Assembly (NCBI GenBank): GCA_016844935.1
Contig: JAERTK010000083.1
Span: 1-48,072 of the forward strand
Source: Desulfobacteraceae bacterium
Lineage (GTDB): Bacteria; Desulfobacterota; DSM-4660; Desulfatiglandales; Desulfatiglandaceae
Direction of reading: 5' to 3'
DNA: 48,072 nt
Shown: positions 9,789-19,859 of the stretch, piece after piece
How the letters are laid out: each line of letters begins with the position of its first letter
Numbering within the stretch: the first letter of the stretch is position 1
Notes under the pieces: model-generated
Told to the model about the DNA's origin: nothing
The model's database searches: none
Seen by the model: only the letters and a program-made list of their open reading frames with translations
Made by a program: the position numbers and the translations under genes

Positions 9789-10418
9789 ATGTTAAAACGT
9801 AAAAGATTTCTGGTAGTGATTTTTTGCAGTCTCTTTTGCCTGGCGGGGTGTTCGGCCCTCAAAAAACCGAAACCGAAAATCCATCATTTTACCCTCGAAT
9901 ATACGGTTCCGAAAATAGAGGGCCTGAAACCCCTTCAAGCGGTGCTTCGGGTGGATCGCTTCGGAGTGGCGCCGGCCTATAATTCCAATCGTATGATATA
10001 TCAAGACAAATCATTCAAACGGGATGAATATGTATACTCCAAATGGATTGCAAATCCCGGGAACATCGCCACCTATTTCCTGGCAAGGGATCTGAGGGAC
10101 TCCGGCCTTTTTAAAGCCGCATTCACCTATAAAAGCCACCTGTCGGCGTCTTATGCCGTGGGAGGATCCGTGGATGAATTTTTTGAATTGGATGCGCCCG
10201 ATGGGTGGAAGGCGGTTCTGGGGTTGAGTGTTACCCTGGTGGTGTTGAATGAACCGGATATCAGCAAACGGATTTTATTTCAGAGATCCTACCGGGTGAC
10301 CCGGCCATGCAAGGATGAGCATCCCCGGGGGCTTGCGGAAACCATGAGCCTGGCCATGCAGGAAGTCTCTGAAAAAATTATTCGGGATATTTACACCGTT
10401 TTGAAAGATCATCAATAA
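9789..10418 (+). CDS. ABC-transport auxiliary lipoprotein (PqiC-like)
   Basis: 209-residue lipoprotein. The signal ends in the lipobox LAGC (Cys about 20), followed by the fold of the ABC-type transport auxiliary lipoprotein family (YTVPKIEGLKPLQAVLRVDRFGVAPAYN; later YFLARDLRDSGLF). Related proteins (PqiC, MlaD partners) sit at the outer membrane end of MCE systems. The ATG at 9789 is preceded by AAGAGGAGG. It closes the Mla-type cluster. No MlaA or MlaC gene is adjacent, so this lipoprotein probably takes over part of their role. Confidence 0.85.
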   Translation: MLKRKRFLVVIFCSLFCLAGCSALKKPKPKIHHFTLEYTVPKIEGLKPLQAVLRVDRFGVAPAYNSNRMIYQDKSFKRDEYVYSKWIANPGNIATYFLARDLRDSGLFKAAFTYKSHLSASYAVGGSVDEFFELDAPDGWKAVLGLSVTLVVLNEPDISKRILFQRSYRVTRPCKDEHPRGLAETMSLAMQEVSEKIIRDIYTVLKDHQ

Positions 10419-10427
10419 GGGGAATCC

Positions 10428-12107
10428 ATGGCAAACGAGGTCAACAAAGTTATCTATTCCATGATCCGGGTCGGCAAGTCCTATGATCGAAGGCCGGTGT
10501 TAAAAGACATTTCCCTCTCCTATTTTCTCGGTGCCAAGATTGGGGTCCTGGGGCTCAACGGTGCGGGGAAAAGTTCTCTCTTGCGGATCCTGGCTGGTGA
10601 GGACACGGATTTCAGCGGGGAGACCGTTCTCAGTGAGGGGTACTCGGTGGGCTACCTGGAGCAGGAACCGCTGGTGGATGTGGATAAGACCGTCCGGGAG
10701 GTGGTTGAAGAAGGGGTCCGGGAGACGGTTGATGCCCTCAGGGAGTTTGAGGAGATCAACCTCAAATTTGCCGAACCCATGGATGACGGTGCCATGGAAA
10801 AGCTCATAGAACGCCAGGGAGTGGTGCAGGAGAAACTGGATGTCCTGGATGCCTGGGATCTCGATGCACGGCTGGAGATGGCCATGGATGCGCTTCGCTG
10901 TCCGCCCGGGGACCGGTCCGTTAAGGTGCTCTCCGGTGGCGAGAAACGGCGTGTGGCCCTCTGCCGCCTGCTGCTGCAAAAACCGGACATCCTGCTGCTG
11001 GATGAACCCACCAACCATTTGGATGCGGAGAGTGTGGCCTGGCTGGAGCATCACCTGAAAGCGTATGCGGGGACGGTCATCGCGGTCACCCACGACCGGT
11101 ATTTCCTGGATAACGTGGCTGGCTGGATCCTTGAACTGGACCGCGGGCGGGGGATCCCATGGAAAGGGAATTACTCCAGCTGGCTGGAACAGAAACAGGA
11201 ACGGTTGCGCCGGGATGAAAAGTCTGAATCGGCACGGCAGAAAACCCTGGAGCGCGAACTGGAATGGATTCGCATGTCCCCGAAAGGGCGGCACGCCAAG
11301 AGCCAGGCGCGCATCAGCGCCTACGACAAACTGTTGAGCCAGGAGGTGGCGGAGAAGGAAAAGAATCTTGAGCTTTTCATTCCGCCAGGGCCGCGCTTGG
11401 GGGATCAGGTCATCGAGGCTGAAAACCTCACCAAAGGGTTCGATGGTCAATTACTCATTGAAAACATGAACTTCAGCCTGCCCCCCGGCGGCATCATCGG
11501 GATTATCGGTGCCAATGGCGCCGGAAAGACCACCCTGTTTCAAATGATCATCGGGCAAGAGACCCCTGATGACGGTGCCATTCACCTGGGGGATACGGTC
11601 AAACTGGCCTATGTGGACCAGAGCCGAACGCTGGATGCGGATAAAACCATCTGGGAAGAGATTACCGGGGGCGCCGATCAGATTCAGCTGGGGAAACAGC
11701 TGATCAATTCCCGGGCATATGTGGCGCGATTCAACTTCTCGGGTTCGGAGCAGCAACGAAAGGTGGGGGCACTTTCAGGTGGGCAACGCAACCGGGTGCA
11801 CTTGGCCAAGATGCTCAAGGAGGAGGCCAATGTGCTCCTGCTGGATGAACCCACCAACGATCTGGATGTGAACACCCTGCGGGCCCTTGAAGAAGCCCTT
11901 CTTAATTTCGGCGGCTGCGCGGTGGTGATCAGCCACGATCGATGGTTTCTGGACCGCATTGCCACCCATATTCTCGCTTTTGAAGGGGACAGCCAGGTGA
12001 ATTTTTTTCAAGGCAACTGGACGGAATATGAAGCGGATCGCCGAAAACGGCTGGGTGCTGATGCCGCCGTTCCCAGCCGGATAAAGTACCGCCAGCTAAC
12101 CCGCTGA
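10428..12107 (+). CDS. ettA: ABC-F ATPase, EttA-like translational throttle
   Basis: 559 residues with two ABC domains and no membrane segments. The Walker A motifs are GLNGAGKSS and GANGAGKTT, the signatures LSGGEKRR and LSGGQRNR, and both Walker B motifs read LLLDEPTN. Between them lies the linker (about residues 240-320) rich in charged residues, with [16 protein letters not shown]. Length and motifs fit EttA, which binds the ribosomal E site and gates elongation according to ADP/ATP ratio. It starts ten bases after the lipoprotein gene, so it may share the Mla-type transcript. It ends five bases from the stop of the convergent hrpA gene. Confidence 0.92.
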   Translation: MANEVNKVIYSMIRVGKSYDRRPVLKDISLSYFLGAKIGVLGLNGAGKSSLLRILAGEDTDFSGETVLSEGYSVGYLEQEPLVDVDKTVREVVEEGVRETVDALREFEEINLKFAEPMDDGAMEKLIERQGVVQEKLDVLDAWDLDARLEMAMDALRCPPGDRSVKVLSGGEKRRVALCRLLLQKPDILLLDEPTNHLDAESVAWLEHHLKAYAGTVIAVTHDRYFLDNVAGWILELDRGRGIPWKGNYSSWLEQKQERLRRDEKSESARQKTLERELEWIRMSPKGRHAKSQARISAYDKLLSQEVAEKEKNLELFIPPGPRLGDQVIEAENLTKGFDGQLLIENMNFSLPPGGIIGIIGANGAGKTTLFQMIIGQETPDDGAIHLGDTVKLAYVDQSRTLDADKTIWEEITGGADQIQLGKQLINSRAYVARFNFSGSEQQRKVGALSGGQRNRVHLAKMLKEEANVLLLDEPTNDLDVNTLRALEEALLNFGGCAVVISHDRWFLDRIATHILAFEGDSQVNFFQGNWTEYEADRRKRLGADAAVPSRIKYRQLTR

Positions 12108-12112
12108 GGCCC

Positions 12113-15100
12113 TTATATCATCCGTTCCATTTCCCGCATGCTTTCATCCAATCGTTTGGCGGAAACCGGCATGGCGGTTTTCAGCTCCTGGGCAAAAACA
12201 GAGACCTTATATTCCTCCACCATCCAGAAAAATCGTTCGAAGGCCCGCCTTTTTTCAGGGGAGGCGCTCGAAGTGATGCCCGCAAGGTTTCTTTTGAGAG
12301 CCGTTTTAAGGGGCAGAATGAGTGCTTCCTTTTCGCGATCCTTGTCCGGGTTGTAGGCCCCGCGTTCCGCCCGGATTTCAAGTGCCCTGAGATAGCGGGG
12401 GAGATGGGCCAGACGTTCTGTTTGATATCTTTCCACGAAGTCCCGGGGGACCAGCGCGCCCATCTCCACCAGGAGGCGTTTTGAGAGGCCTGCCGCGGGA
12501 GGGTTGTTTTTGTTATTAATGGCAATTTGATGGATGAACTGTGTGGCGTGATGGTAGCTGGAAAGGACCTGTTCTGTAAGATCCATTAACTGTTTGCCCC
12601 TTGAAAAAAAATCACGGGCAACAGCACCGGCTCTTTCTTCGAATGCTGTTTCGGTCCGTATGTCACGGTCAAAAAACCGGGTCATAAGCGTGTCAAAAAG
12701 GGTGTTTTCAATGGTTTTAGGACCACCGAAATCAACGGTTTTAGATGACAGGCGAGGGGGTATCTTAAGATCTTTTTTGAGCAGTTTCAGCTCTTTTCTG
12801 AAACGGAGCATGAACAGTTTCCGAACGCCCCTCCTGTGGCAATGAAGGGCTTCCAGCCGATTGTTGAACAAGCGGATATCAACACTGTTTTCACTCGGTG
12901 AAAGGGCGGGAAACGCCACAAGGCCTGGGGTGAGGGAAACGGTTTCCGGCAGCGTTTTGAAATTCCACGATACCATGCCCTGCTTTTCCCACCGAGCTCT
13001 GGCCTTCCGCCAGACGCCGGACTGATTTTCAGGCGCCTTTGTGTCGATTGCAGGCAATCTGTCAAGGATTGAAGCATCCCTGGCGGACTTCAGTTCACGG
13101 TTTCGATGGTCCCTGATGGAAACCCGCATTTGCAGGTGGTCGGGGATATGTGAATCGGCCCAGTCCCCCGCTGGAATATCCACCCCGAATCGTTTGTAGA
13201 TAAATTTTCCAAGGATTGAAATCAACGGGTCTCGGGACTTTTCCATTTCCGTCAGGATGATGTCCACGGTGCCGGACACGGGCACAAGCTGTTTGCGGTA
13301 CCGCTTTGGCAACCCCTTAATGAGGGCCGTGATTTTTTCCTTGAAAAGCCCCGGTACCACCCAGTCCAGTTCATGGGGCGACACTTGGGAGGCTTGATTC
13401 AGTGGTACTTTGAGGGTGACCCCGTCATCCTGTTTGCCGGGCCTGAATTTATAGGAAAACCGGAATGCGCTGTTTCCCACGGCCATTTCATCGGGATACT
13501 GCGCCACCTCTTCCCGGTCGGGAACCTCAGCGATGACATCGGACAGGGTCATTTTAAGAAAGTCGTCACCGCCCCGTTTTCTGATGTGTTTCTCCAGCGT
13601 GCGGATGTCATATACGCCCGGAAGCCGGGATGAATAGAGTGCTTCCATGCGTTCATCGCTCACCCGGATGCCGCGCCGTCGAACTTTCTCCTCCATTTGG
13701 GTAATCTCCCTAACGAGCGCCTGGTTATGTGACAGGAAACTGAATTTTTTCTTCATTTCCCCCTCCACCAAAGCGGATTTGATGAAGACCTCATGGGACA
13801 TTACCGGATCGATGGGCCCATAGGATATAGCGCGGCTGGGGACGATGATCAGACCGTAAAGGCTGACCTGTTCAAGGGCCCGAACCTGTCCTGCATTCTT
13901 TTCCCAGTGGGGATGGGAGTAGGTGGATTTACAGAGACTGCCACCCAGTGTTTCCAGCCATTCAGGATCAATTTTTGCGGCGGTTCTGGCGAAAAGCCTG
14001 GACGTTTTGACCATTTCCACTGCGACGATCCAATCCGGACTCTTGTTGAACAGGGTGGAGCCAGGAAAGAGCATGGCCTCCCTCCCCCTGGCCGCCTGAT
14101 AGATGTTTTTTTCCTTCTTGACGGCGATATTGGATAAATACCCGCTCAGGACCGATTGGTGGATGGCCGCGTAACGGTCTTTCACGGCTTTCTGCTTCTG
14201 TTGGTTTTCATTTCTGATCCCCTGGGATTTCAAGATATTGGAGATCTGTTCATGGGTGTGGTGCCATTCCCGCATGCGGATGAAGGAGAGGAAATGCGCC
14301 TTGCAGAACTTTCGCATTTTGTTCTGGGTCCGAAGCGTCTTAAAGGAGCGGTGGTATTGGTGCCAGATATTCAGCAGTGTGATAAAGTCGGAACCCGAAT
14401 CCCTGAATTGCGCATGGACCTGGTCGGCCTGGCCCGTTTTTTCAAGGGGCCTTTCCCTGGGATCCTGAATGCTCAGACCCGATGCGATAACGGCCACATC
14501 ATACACGCAGCCCCTGCTTTCCGCTTCAAGGATCATGCGGGAGATTTTCGGGTCAATGGGCATTTTGGCCATCATGCGGCCCCGGGGTGTCAGGGCGGGC
14601 CCGCTCTTTTTTCGAATGACGGCCCCCAGCTCCGCCAGCAGGTCGAACCCGTCCTTGATGCTCCTGGGGTTGGGCCTGTCCAGGAATGGAAAGGCTGAAA
14701 TGTTTCCCAGCTTCAGGGAAATCATGCGGAGGATGACCTCCGCGAGGTTGGCCCGCAGAATCTCCGGGTCTGTGAATTCCTGCCGGGACTCGTAGTCTTC
14801 CTCTGAATAAAGTCGAATACAGACACCGTTTTCCATGCGACCGCAGCGCCCTTCACGCTGATCGGCGCTGCTCCTGGAAATGGGGCTGATGGGCAGACTG
14901 GTGGAACGGGTCCTGGGGAGATAGCGTGAGATCCTGGCAAGCCCCGTGTCCACCACAAATTTGATGCCCGGAATGGTCAGGGAGGTTTCCGCCACGTTGG
15001 TGGATACGATCACCTTGCGGCCTTTTGAGGGTTTGAAAACTTTTGCCTGCCGGGGGCCGGGCAGCCGGGCGAACAGGGGCAATATGGTGGCATTTTTAAG

Positions 15101-16144
15101 GCCACGCCCTTCCAGCCTCTCACAGGTCTCGAGGATATCCCGCTCAGTGGGCATGAATATCAGGATGTCCCCGAACGCTCCGGAATGGCAGATGTCTTCC
15201 GTGGTTTTGACGGCGGCATCCACATAGGTCGTATCCCCTTTTTCCTGAAGTTTCGGATCCACCGGCCGGTATTGGAGCAAAACCGGATATCGCCGTCCGG
15301 ATACCCGAATCACCGGTGCATTGTCAAAATGCCTGGAAAATTTTTCCGTATCGATGGTGGCGGATGTGATGATCAGTTTCAGGTCTTTTCGTATTTTGAG
15401 CAGATTTTTCAGAAATCCCAGGATAAAGTCAATGTTCAGGCTTCTTTCGTGGGCTTCGTCGACAATGATGGTGTCGTAATCCAGGAGTCGCGGGTTCTGT
15501 TGCGTTTCCGCCAGCAACATGCCGTCGGTAAGTATCTTGATGTATCCCTGTTTATGGGTGCGATCTTTGAAGCGGATTTTGTATCCCACCGATGTCCCAA
15601 CGGTTTCGCCCAGTTCCTCCGCAATTCGACCGGCTATGGTGGTCGCGGCGATGCGACGGGGCTGTGTACAGGCAATTTTTCCGTCAATGCCCCGGCCGGC
15701 GGCGAGACACATTTTGGGAATCTGGGTGCTTTTTCCGGAGCCCGTGTCGCCGGCAATAATCACAACCGAATGCTTTCGGACAGCATCTATGATGTCATCT
15801 TTTTTTGCAGTGATGGGGAGATTATCGGGAAAAGAGACGCTTGGGCGATGTTGAAAGCGCCGTTGTTTTTCCGCCACGGATCCCGTCATCCTTTGTTTGA
15901 TGGGTCCAAGTTGGGCCATTAATTTCTGCCCGGACTTTTGACCCTTGCCGGTTTTGAAAAGGGTATTGAGACGTCTGTGAAAGGCGGGTCTGTCTCTGCC
16001 CATGGCCCGAGGGAGAAGGGAACGGAGCTCTTTTTCAGCCAGTGAGAGTGCCTTGGATGCGCATTTATCGGGCAATGCGTTCGAGGGGGCCGAATCAACG
16101 CGATCACGAAATGTTTTATTTATTCTGTTATGGTTCTTTTGCAA
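12113..16144 (-). CDS. hrpA: ATP-dependent RNA helicase HrpA
   Basis: 1343 residues, the usual length for HrpA, a DEAH-box RNA helicase. Walker A is GDTGSGKST, the DEAH box is in IIVDEAHERSLNIDF, motif III is ITSATIDTEKF, and motif VI is QREGRCGR. The helicase-associated and OB-fold domains follow, and then the long C-terminal domain typical of HrpA. The start is probably the TTG at 16144: no upstream ATG is in frame and no strong ribosome site is visible, so the first about 40 residues are uncertain. It is convergent with ettA, with almost no spacer, and divergent from the tRNA-Phe promoter. Confidence 0.93.
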   Translation of the reverse strand: MQKNHNRINKTFRDRVDSAPSNALPDKCASKALSLAEKELRSLLPRAMGRDRPAFHRRLNTLFKTGKGQKSGQKLMAQLGPIKQRMTGSVAEKQRRFQHRPSVSFPDNLPITAKKDDIIDAVRKHSVVIIAGDTGSGKSTQIPKMCLAAGRGIDGKIACTQPRRIAATTIAGRIAEELGETVGTSVGYKIRFKDRTHKQGYIKILTDGMLLAETQQNPRLLDYDTIIVDEAHERSLNIDFILGFLKNLLKIRKDLKLIITSATIDTEKFSRHFDNAPVIRVSGRRYPVLLQYRPVDPKLQEKGDTTYVDAAVKTTEDICHSGAFGDILIFMPTERDILETCERLEGRGLKNATILPLFARLPGPRQAKVFKPSKGRKVIVSTNVAETSLTIPGIKFVVDTGLARISRYLPRTRSTSLPISPISRSSADQREGRCGRMENGVCIRLYSEEDYESRQEFTDPEILRANLAEVILRMISLKLGNISAFPFLDRPNPRSIKDGFDLLAELGAVIRKKSGPALTPRGRMMAKMPIDPKISRMILEAESRGCVYDVAVIASGLSIQDPRERPLEKTGQADQVHAQFRDSGSDFITLLNIWHQYHRSFKTLRTQNKMRKFCKAHFLSFIRMREWHHTHEQISNILKSQGIRNENQQKQKAVKDRYAAIHQSVLSGYLSNIAVKKEKNIYQAARGREAMLFPGSTLFNKSPDWIVAVEMVKTSRLFARTAAKIDPEWLETLGGSLCKSTYSHPHWEKNAGQVRALEQVSLYGLIIVPSRAISYGPIDPVMSHEVFIKSALVEGEMKKKFSFLSHNQALVREITQMEEKVRRRGIRVSDERMEALYSSRLPGVYDIRTLEKHIRKRGGDDFLKMTLSDVIAEVPDREEVAQYPDEMAVGNSAFRFSYKFRPGKQDDGVTLKVPLNQASQVSPHELDWVVPGLFKEKITALIKGLPKRYRKQLVPVSGTVDIILTEMEKSRDPLISILGKFIYKRFGVDIPAGDWADSHIPDHLQMRVSIRDHRNRELKSARDASILDRLPAIDTKAPENQSGVWRKARARWEKQGMVSWNFKTLPETVSLTPGLVAFPALSPSENSVDIRLFNNRLEALHCHRRGVRKLFMLRFRKELKLLKKDLKIPPRLSSKTVDFGGPKTIENTLFDTLMTRFFDRDIRTETAFEERAGAVARDFFSRGKQLMDLTEQVLSSYHHATQFIHQIAINNKNNPPAAGLSKRLLVEMGALVPRDFVERYQTERLAHLPRYLRALEIRAERGAYNPDKDREKEALILPLKTALKRNLAGITSSASPEKRRAFERFFWMVEEYKVSVFAQELKTAMPVSAKRLDESMREMERMI

Positions 16145-16231
16145 AATGTGGTGTTCCCGAAAACCGTATGGACAAAAAAATAGAGAAAACAGCGGTTTGG
16201 TTGAATGACGTCATTTATTGGAAATTTATGC

Positions 16232-16260
16232 TTGACCGAACCTTTGGCAGACGCTATATT
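16232..16260 (+). promoter_or_regulatory. tRNA-Phe promoter
   Basis: TTGACC and TATATT are separated by exactly 17 bases. The -10 box ends 13 bases before the mature tRNA, as expected for a stable-RNA promoter. A perfect palindrome TGACGTCA lies at 16206-16213. Confidence 0.75.
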
Positions 16261-16273
16261 GCGCGAGTCTGTT

Positions 16274-16349
16274 GCCGAGATAGCTCAGCCGGTAGAGCAG
16301 GGGACTGAAAATCCCCGTGTCCCCAGTTCAACTCTGGGTCTCGGCACCA
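16274..16349 (+). tRNA. tRNA-Phe (GAA)
   Basis: 76 bases forming a full cloverleaf. The acceptor arm GCCGAGA pairs with TCTCGGC, the D arm is GCTC/GAGC, the anticodon arm GGGGA/TCCCC encloses CTGAAAA (anticodon GAA at 16307-16309), and the T arm is CCCAG/CTGGG around TTCAACT. The terminal CCA is encoded. tRNA genes are common integration sites, but I saw no repeated 3' end elsewhere in the window. Confidence 0.98.
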
Positions 16350-16359
16350 CGTAAAATCA

Positions 16360-16394
16360 GGGACTTAGGCCTTTTTGGCCGGGTCCCTTTTTTT
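16360..16394 (+). terminator. Rho-independent terminator of tRNA-Phe
   Basis: GGGAC and GGCC pair with GGCC and GTCCC around a five-T loop, followed by seven or more T. It begins 11 bases after the tRNA CCA. Confidence 0.85.
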
Positions 16395-16802
16395 ATGACT
16401 CACCCTGTTTGGTACACTCATGGCACATTTCTAATGTGCTTTCGGGGGATACCATTTTTGCCCCTATTTTGGCAACCATCAGCACAAAAAAATCGGCCAC
16501 CCGATACCGGAAGAAACCCGGTACCCTTACCTGATATGGGCCTGATTGATGACGTCGATTTTCATTCGCCGGATGTAGCGTGTCGTTTATAATAACCCTT
16601 GCGCTGAAAACAGCAAAAGAGTTATTATCCCCCTGAGTTAAGGCATTTTTCTCTGCGTGAGGACAATCATGACTGAAAAAACGACCCGTGAAAAATTGGG
16701 GGTTGTCCCATTGTTGAAAGAGATATTCCATAAGAAGAAGACTAAAACCTGGGAGACAATCTTTGATATTGACGTAGCTTCAGCTTCAACGGGAACGCCC
16801 AC

Positions 16803-16979
16803 ATCGAGAATAGGAAAATCCTCGAAATACACCCAGGACAGAAAGCGATAATTACAAGTGGATTTTTTGAAACAGCCCGTGTCGAAGCGGTTCAACGTCT
16901 CGGTGCGGGAAGGTACATAAATAAACCGTTACTCCTGGGGAAAATAGGTTTTGCTGTTAAGGAAGAATTGGAGAAATAG
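16803..16979 (+). pseudogene. Receiver-domain C-terminal remnant
   Basis: In the frame ending at the TAG at 16977-16979 one reads HPGQKAIITSGFFET, then RLGAGRYINKPLLLGKIG. This is the end of a response-regulator receiver domain of the kind that closes hybrid histidine kinases (conserved S/T-G and K-P). No start or phosphoacceptor aspartate is present, and a TGA lies at 16770 in the same frame, so it is a decayed fragment. A different frame (16669-16851) begins with ATG behind GAGGA and encodes about 60 residues I do not recognise. The remaining stretch from 16395 shows no gene I can support. Confidence 0.55.
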
Positions 16980-17136
16980 GCAGTAAATTAAGATCACGGT
17001 CTTTCACGTAGTCCAAGAGTTCTCTGGCGAAATCGTCACGAATCCCTATCTGATCGTAATCGATATACACATTATTGAGATATTGGAGGACCAGAAAGGG
17101 GTTGGATTCAGTGGAGGTGACGGTTCAATAAAAAAT

Positions 17137-19569
17137 ATGGAATATCCGGTTAAGAAAATATTAGTGGTTGATAATGATAATTTCATCCTGGAGTTTATGA
17201 ATGACGTTCTGTCCGAGAAGGGACATGAAGTCGTAACGGCGGAGGATGGTCTCTCTGCACTGGACATCTTGGAAACCCTCGTGCCGGACGTTATTTTTGT
17301 CGATCTGGTAATGCCGAACATCGGAGGCGATGAGCTCTGTTTCCTGGTTAGGCAGAACCCGGCGTTGAAAAATACTTTTCTGGTTATTCTCTCAGCCCTG
17401 AGCAACAATGACACCGTCAACTACCACGAGCTGGGTGCAGATCGTTTCATTGTTAAGGGCCCCCTCAAAGAGATGGCCGCCGAGGTATTGACCGCTCTGG
17501 AGCAGCCCGAGTCGGTTGATGTCATCGAGCGCGGCGGCTACACTCCCCAAAACGTTAACCAGGAATTGCTCTCGGTTATTCAACGCTACAAGATGATTAT
17601 TGCCAAAATGTCTGAAGGGGTTTTTGAAGTCACTGCCGACGGAAGAATCACGTATGCCAACCCCAGTGCACTTTTACTGACCGGTTTGCCTGAAAAAAAA
17701 GTATACGGCGTGCATATTGCCCAACTGTTCAAAGACCGGGATAACAAGCGTATGCGTGGCACCCTTGACCGGATTGGCAATTCTCCGGTGGTCATGGATG
17801 ATGATTTACCCCTTGAGCTTAACCATCGCCAGGTCAGCGTAAGCATATTGCCGCTCAATGACGAAACATCCAGTGCTGCCGTTATTCTGACCGATATTAC
17901 CGAACGAAAGCAGGTGGAGAAGACCCTTACTGAAGCCAAAGAAAAAGCCGAAATCGCCTCACGGACCAAATCCAATTTTCTTGCCAATATGAGCCATGAA
18001 ATCCGCACCCCCATGAATGCGGTAATCGGTTTTACGGATATGTTGCTTGATACCGATCTTGCGGAAGATCAGCGGGATTATGCAACGACGGTTAAGAAGA
18101 GCGGAGAGGCGCTGCTTTCTTTGTTGAACGACATCCTTGATTTTTCAAAGATTGAGGCAGGCGAATTGGATTTTGAGAAAATTCATTTTGATCCGGAACT
18201 TCTTTCCTATGATGTCTGTGAAGTGATTCGTCCGAAGATTGCATTTAAACCGGTTGAGATCTTGTGCCGCATCGGCGCCGATGTTCCGCCGTTCGTGAAA
18301 GGTGACCCAGGACGGTATCGGCAGGTTCTTACCAATCTGATGAGCAACGCTTCCAAATTTACCCAGTCAGGGGAAATCGAACTTTCACTTGACATAGATG
18401 CCGAAGAGGCGGATCGGGTAAAACTTCACGCCACAGTCCGGGATACAGCCATGGGTATTCCGGAAGATAAGCTGTCGTCCATTTTTGACCCTTTTCAGCA
18501 GGCTGATGGTTCAACGACCCGAAAGTATGGTGGTACTGGTTTAGGCCTCTCCATATGTAAACAGATATCCCATCTTATGGATGGTGAAATCTGGGTCGAA
18601 AGTGAAGTAAATAAGGGCAGTCTTTTTCATTTTACTTCATGGGTTGGAAAGACAGAACAGACAGAGGCTGCCAGGAGACTTAGGCCACTGACTGTGCGTG
18701 GCAGGAAAGTTCTTATTATCGATGATAATCTAAGGAACTTGGAGATATTGGCGTATATTTTAGAATCTGCAGGCATGGAGGTGGTTGCTCTCAGAGATGG
18801 TGAAGGAGTTGTTCCAATTCTGCAGAAAAACCTGGAGGAGGGAAACCCCATTGACCTGTGCATCAGCGATATCCAAATGCCGGTTACGAGCGGGTATCAG
18901 GTGGCAAAAATGATTCGCCATGGGGAAGCACCCATTCGAGATCTTCCAATGATTGCGCTTTCTTCACTGATGGAGCGTGATGCCAGATTGTGTAAAGAGG
19001 CGGGTTACGATGGTTTTTTGAGCAAACCGATTCATAGAGAAAAGCTATTTCAGATGATGTTGCGATTAATGGGGGAGGCCAAAGTCAATTCCCAAGGAAT
19101 TGAAAGCATCGGGAAAAAAATAATCACCCAATACTCCCTGCTGGAAGAGGTGAAACATTCGGTTTGTATACTTCTGGTCGAAGATAACCTTGTCAACCAG
19201 AAGCTGGCAAAGATAATGCTTAGAAAGGCCGGTTATCAGGTGGCGGTTGCCAATAATGGCAAAGAGGCAGTTGAAAGATATACGGAATCTCCCAAGGATT
19301 TCGATTTAATATTTATGGATGTTCAAATGCCGGAGATGGACGGACTGGAAGCGACGAAGGCCATCAGGGAGAGAGGATTTGACACCATACCGATCGTTGC
19401 CATGACTGCCCATGCCATGAAGGGCGATAGAGAGAAGTGTCTTGAAGCTGGCATGGACGATTATATCACAAAACCCATCAAAAGGGAGGTCGTCTTCGAG
19501 GTGCTTGAAAAATGGGTTTTAGAAAAAATGAGCATGAATTTGAGGAGTATCGCCAGAAAGCCCCGATGA
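17137..19569 (+). CDS. Hybrid histidine kinase with three receiver domains
   Basis: About 810 residues: receiver (phosphoacceptor Asp56 in FVDLVMP), PAS (about 170-270), dimerisation/phosphoacceptor domain ([15 protein letters not shown], His287), catalytic ATPase domain, and two further receivers (Asp578 in ISDIQMP, Asp728 in [11 protein letters not shown]). It has no membrane helix. The first ATPase glycine box reads DTAMG where DTGIG is usual, so one conserved glycine is alanine. The later N and G2 boxes ([13 protein letters not shown]) are intact. I prefer the ATG at 17137, because the protein then begins straight at the receiver; a TTG at 17083 is in frame. No phosphotransfer or output protein is encoded within it, although a sigma-54 activator lies downstream. 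Confidence 0.88.
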   Translation: MEYPVKKILVVDNDNFILEFMNDVLSEKGHEVVTAEDGLSALDILETLVPDVIFVDLVMPNIGGDELCFLVRQNPALKNTFLVILSALSNNDTVNYHELGADRFIVKGPLKEMAAEVLTALEQPESVDVIERGGYTPQNVNQELLSVIQRYKMIIAKMSEGVFEVTADGRITYANPSALLLTGLPEKKVYGVHIAQLFKDRDNKRMRGTLDRIGNSPVVMDDDLPLELNHRQVSVSILPLNDETSSAAVILTDITERKQVEKTLTEAKEKAEIASRTKSNFLANMSHEIRTPMNAVIGFTDMLLDTDLAEDQRDYATTVKKSGEALLSLLNDILDFSKIEAGELDFEKIHFDPELLSYDVCEVIRPKIAFKPVEILCRIGADVPPFVKGDPGRYRQVLTNLMSNASKFTQSGEIELSLDIDAEEADRVKLHATVRDTAMGIPEDKLSSIFDPFQQADGSTTRKYGGTGLGLSICKQISHLMDGEIWVESEVNKGSLFHFTSWVGKTEQTEAARRLRPLTVRGRKVLIIDDNLRNLEILAYILESAGMEVVALRDGEGVVPILQKNLEEGNPIDLCISDIQMPVTSGYQVAKMIRHGEAPIRDLPMIALSSLMERDARLCKEAGYDGFLSKPIHREKLFQMMLRLMGEAKVNSQGIESIGKKIITQYSLLEEVKHSVCILLVEDNLVNQKLAKIMLRKAGYQVAVANNGKEAVERYTESPKDFDLIFMDVQMPEMDGLEATKAIRERGFDTIPIVAMTAHAMKGDREKCLEAGMDDYITKPIKREVVFEVLEKWVLEKMSMNLRSIARKPR

Positions 19570-19859
19570 CGTCCCCGAAAGATACGTTCTGCAACGAGAA
19601 GCAATAGCCCGGATGGCCGCGGTGGGATTTCCAACATTGAGTATTTTTACATCTCCTGACCAAATGAAACCCATTCTCCTCCAATAAAACCCGCTTATCA
19701 TAAATTCCAAAAGTGTCTCAAATTTAATTGATTCCTGTGTATCAAAATGGTAGATTCAGGCTTTGAAGTTTGCCTGTTTGAAGAATCCCATTGTGATACT
19801 CTCTATTTCGGGAGCGCAATTTTATCAGAAGATGGTTTGTTGAATGAGAAGGAGATGAA

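Noticed and set aside
10500..11450. 316-codon minus-strand frame
   Set aside because: Antisense shadow of the ABC-F gene with its clear Walker and signature motifs.
16274..16349. tRNA-Phe as an active attachment site of an island
   Set aside because: No integrase gene and no second copy of the tRNA 3' end is visible in the window.
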